In this document: positions 5,015-5,130 of the stretch, piece after piece
Position numbering within the stretch: position 1 is the stretch's first letter
Layout of the letters: the number at the start of each line of letters is the position of its first letter
Source: an uncultured Clostridia bacterium
GTDB lineage: Bacteria; Bacillota; Clostridia; Christensenellales; UBA1242
Reading direction: 5' to 3'
DNA: 5,130 nucleotides
Assembly (NCBI GenBank): GCA_948439925.1
Contig: CAOJNR010000068.1
Coordinates: 1-5,130, forward strand
Notes under the pieces: generated by a model
The model's database searches: none
Seen by the model: the letters and a program-made list of their open reading frames with translations, nothing else
What the model was told of the DNA's origin: nothing
Made by a program: the position numbers and the translations under genes

Positions 5015-5130
5015 TTGACAATCTTTCTGTATATCATTTTTGGCATAATTGCTGGCGTGTTTGGTGGGCTTGGAATGGGTGGTGGAACATTACTCATTCC
5101 TCTTCTCACTATTTTTTTGGGTCTTGACCA
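5015..5130 (+). CDS. TSUP (TauE/SafE) family transporter, second subunit, N-terminus only
   Basis: A TTG start is followed by 38 complete codons before the window ends. The visible part is one hydrophobic helix, LYIIFGIIAGVFGG, running into GLGMGGGTLLIPLL. This is the same glycine-rich TSUP opening signature as in the preceding gene (GFFGGGGGM...VPIL). Here it begins about 20 residues from the start, with no basic extension, as is usual for the family. It could be a half-size partner of the gene before it or a full-length 8-helix transporter; the sequence beyond the window would decide. Membrane location is certain in outline, the substrate is unknown. Confidence 0.82.
   Translation, partial: MTIFLYIIFGIIAGVFGGLGMGGGTLLIPLLTIFLGLD

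Overview
The window looks like a piece of chromosome from a low-GC Bacillota, probably a clostridium-like anaerobe. The evidence is A/T-rich intergenic DNA, strong AGGAGG-type ribosome binding sites, near-consensus sigma-A-type promoters, a T-rich intrinsic terminator, and genes typical of that group. TGA is used as stop and TGG for Trp, so the genetic code is standard. Genus-level placement is not possible from the sequence alone. I see no insertion sequence, CRISPR array, tRNA, rRNA or phage gene.

Layout. (1) Bases 1-209 hold the last 68 codons of a + strand gene that matches the C-terminus of TsaB (t6A tRNA modification). (2) A near-perfect promoter at 238-266 drives a 173-residue protein (296-817). 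It has two identically spaced four-cysteine zinc-ribbon modules followed by an extreme Asp/Glu/Phe tail. (3) The 188-bp gap 818-1005 lies between convergent genes. It holds a potentially structured RNA segment (833-921) and a hairpin terminator (947-977) able to work in both directions. (4) A 1091-residue - strand gene (4281-1006) fills most of the window. It encodes a secreted, membrane-anchored surface protein: signal peptide, four tandem jelly-roll (CBM-like) domains, one transmembrane helix, and a ~130-residue charged, probably coiled-coil cytoplasmic tail. (5) The 152-bp divergent gap 4282-4433 carries a good - strand promoter whose -10 box is embedded in a perfect 9-bp inverted repeat, a candidate operator. 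(6) Two + strand genes follow, 4434-4916 and 5015 onward (cut by the window edge). Each begins the TSUP (TauE/SafE) transporter fold. The first is a complete half-size protein with an unusual basic N-terminal extension; the second starts the same fold again, so the pair may form a split transporter.

How they fit together. tsaB and the zinc-ribbon gene point the same way, but the latter has its own promoter. The surface protein is monocistronic within the window and divergent from the TSUP pair. No pathway visibly links the surface protein, the zinc-ribbon protein and the transporters. The least explained parts are the surface protein with its long cytosolic tail and candidate operator, the zinc-ribbon/acidic-tail protein, and the structured 3' region between them.
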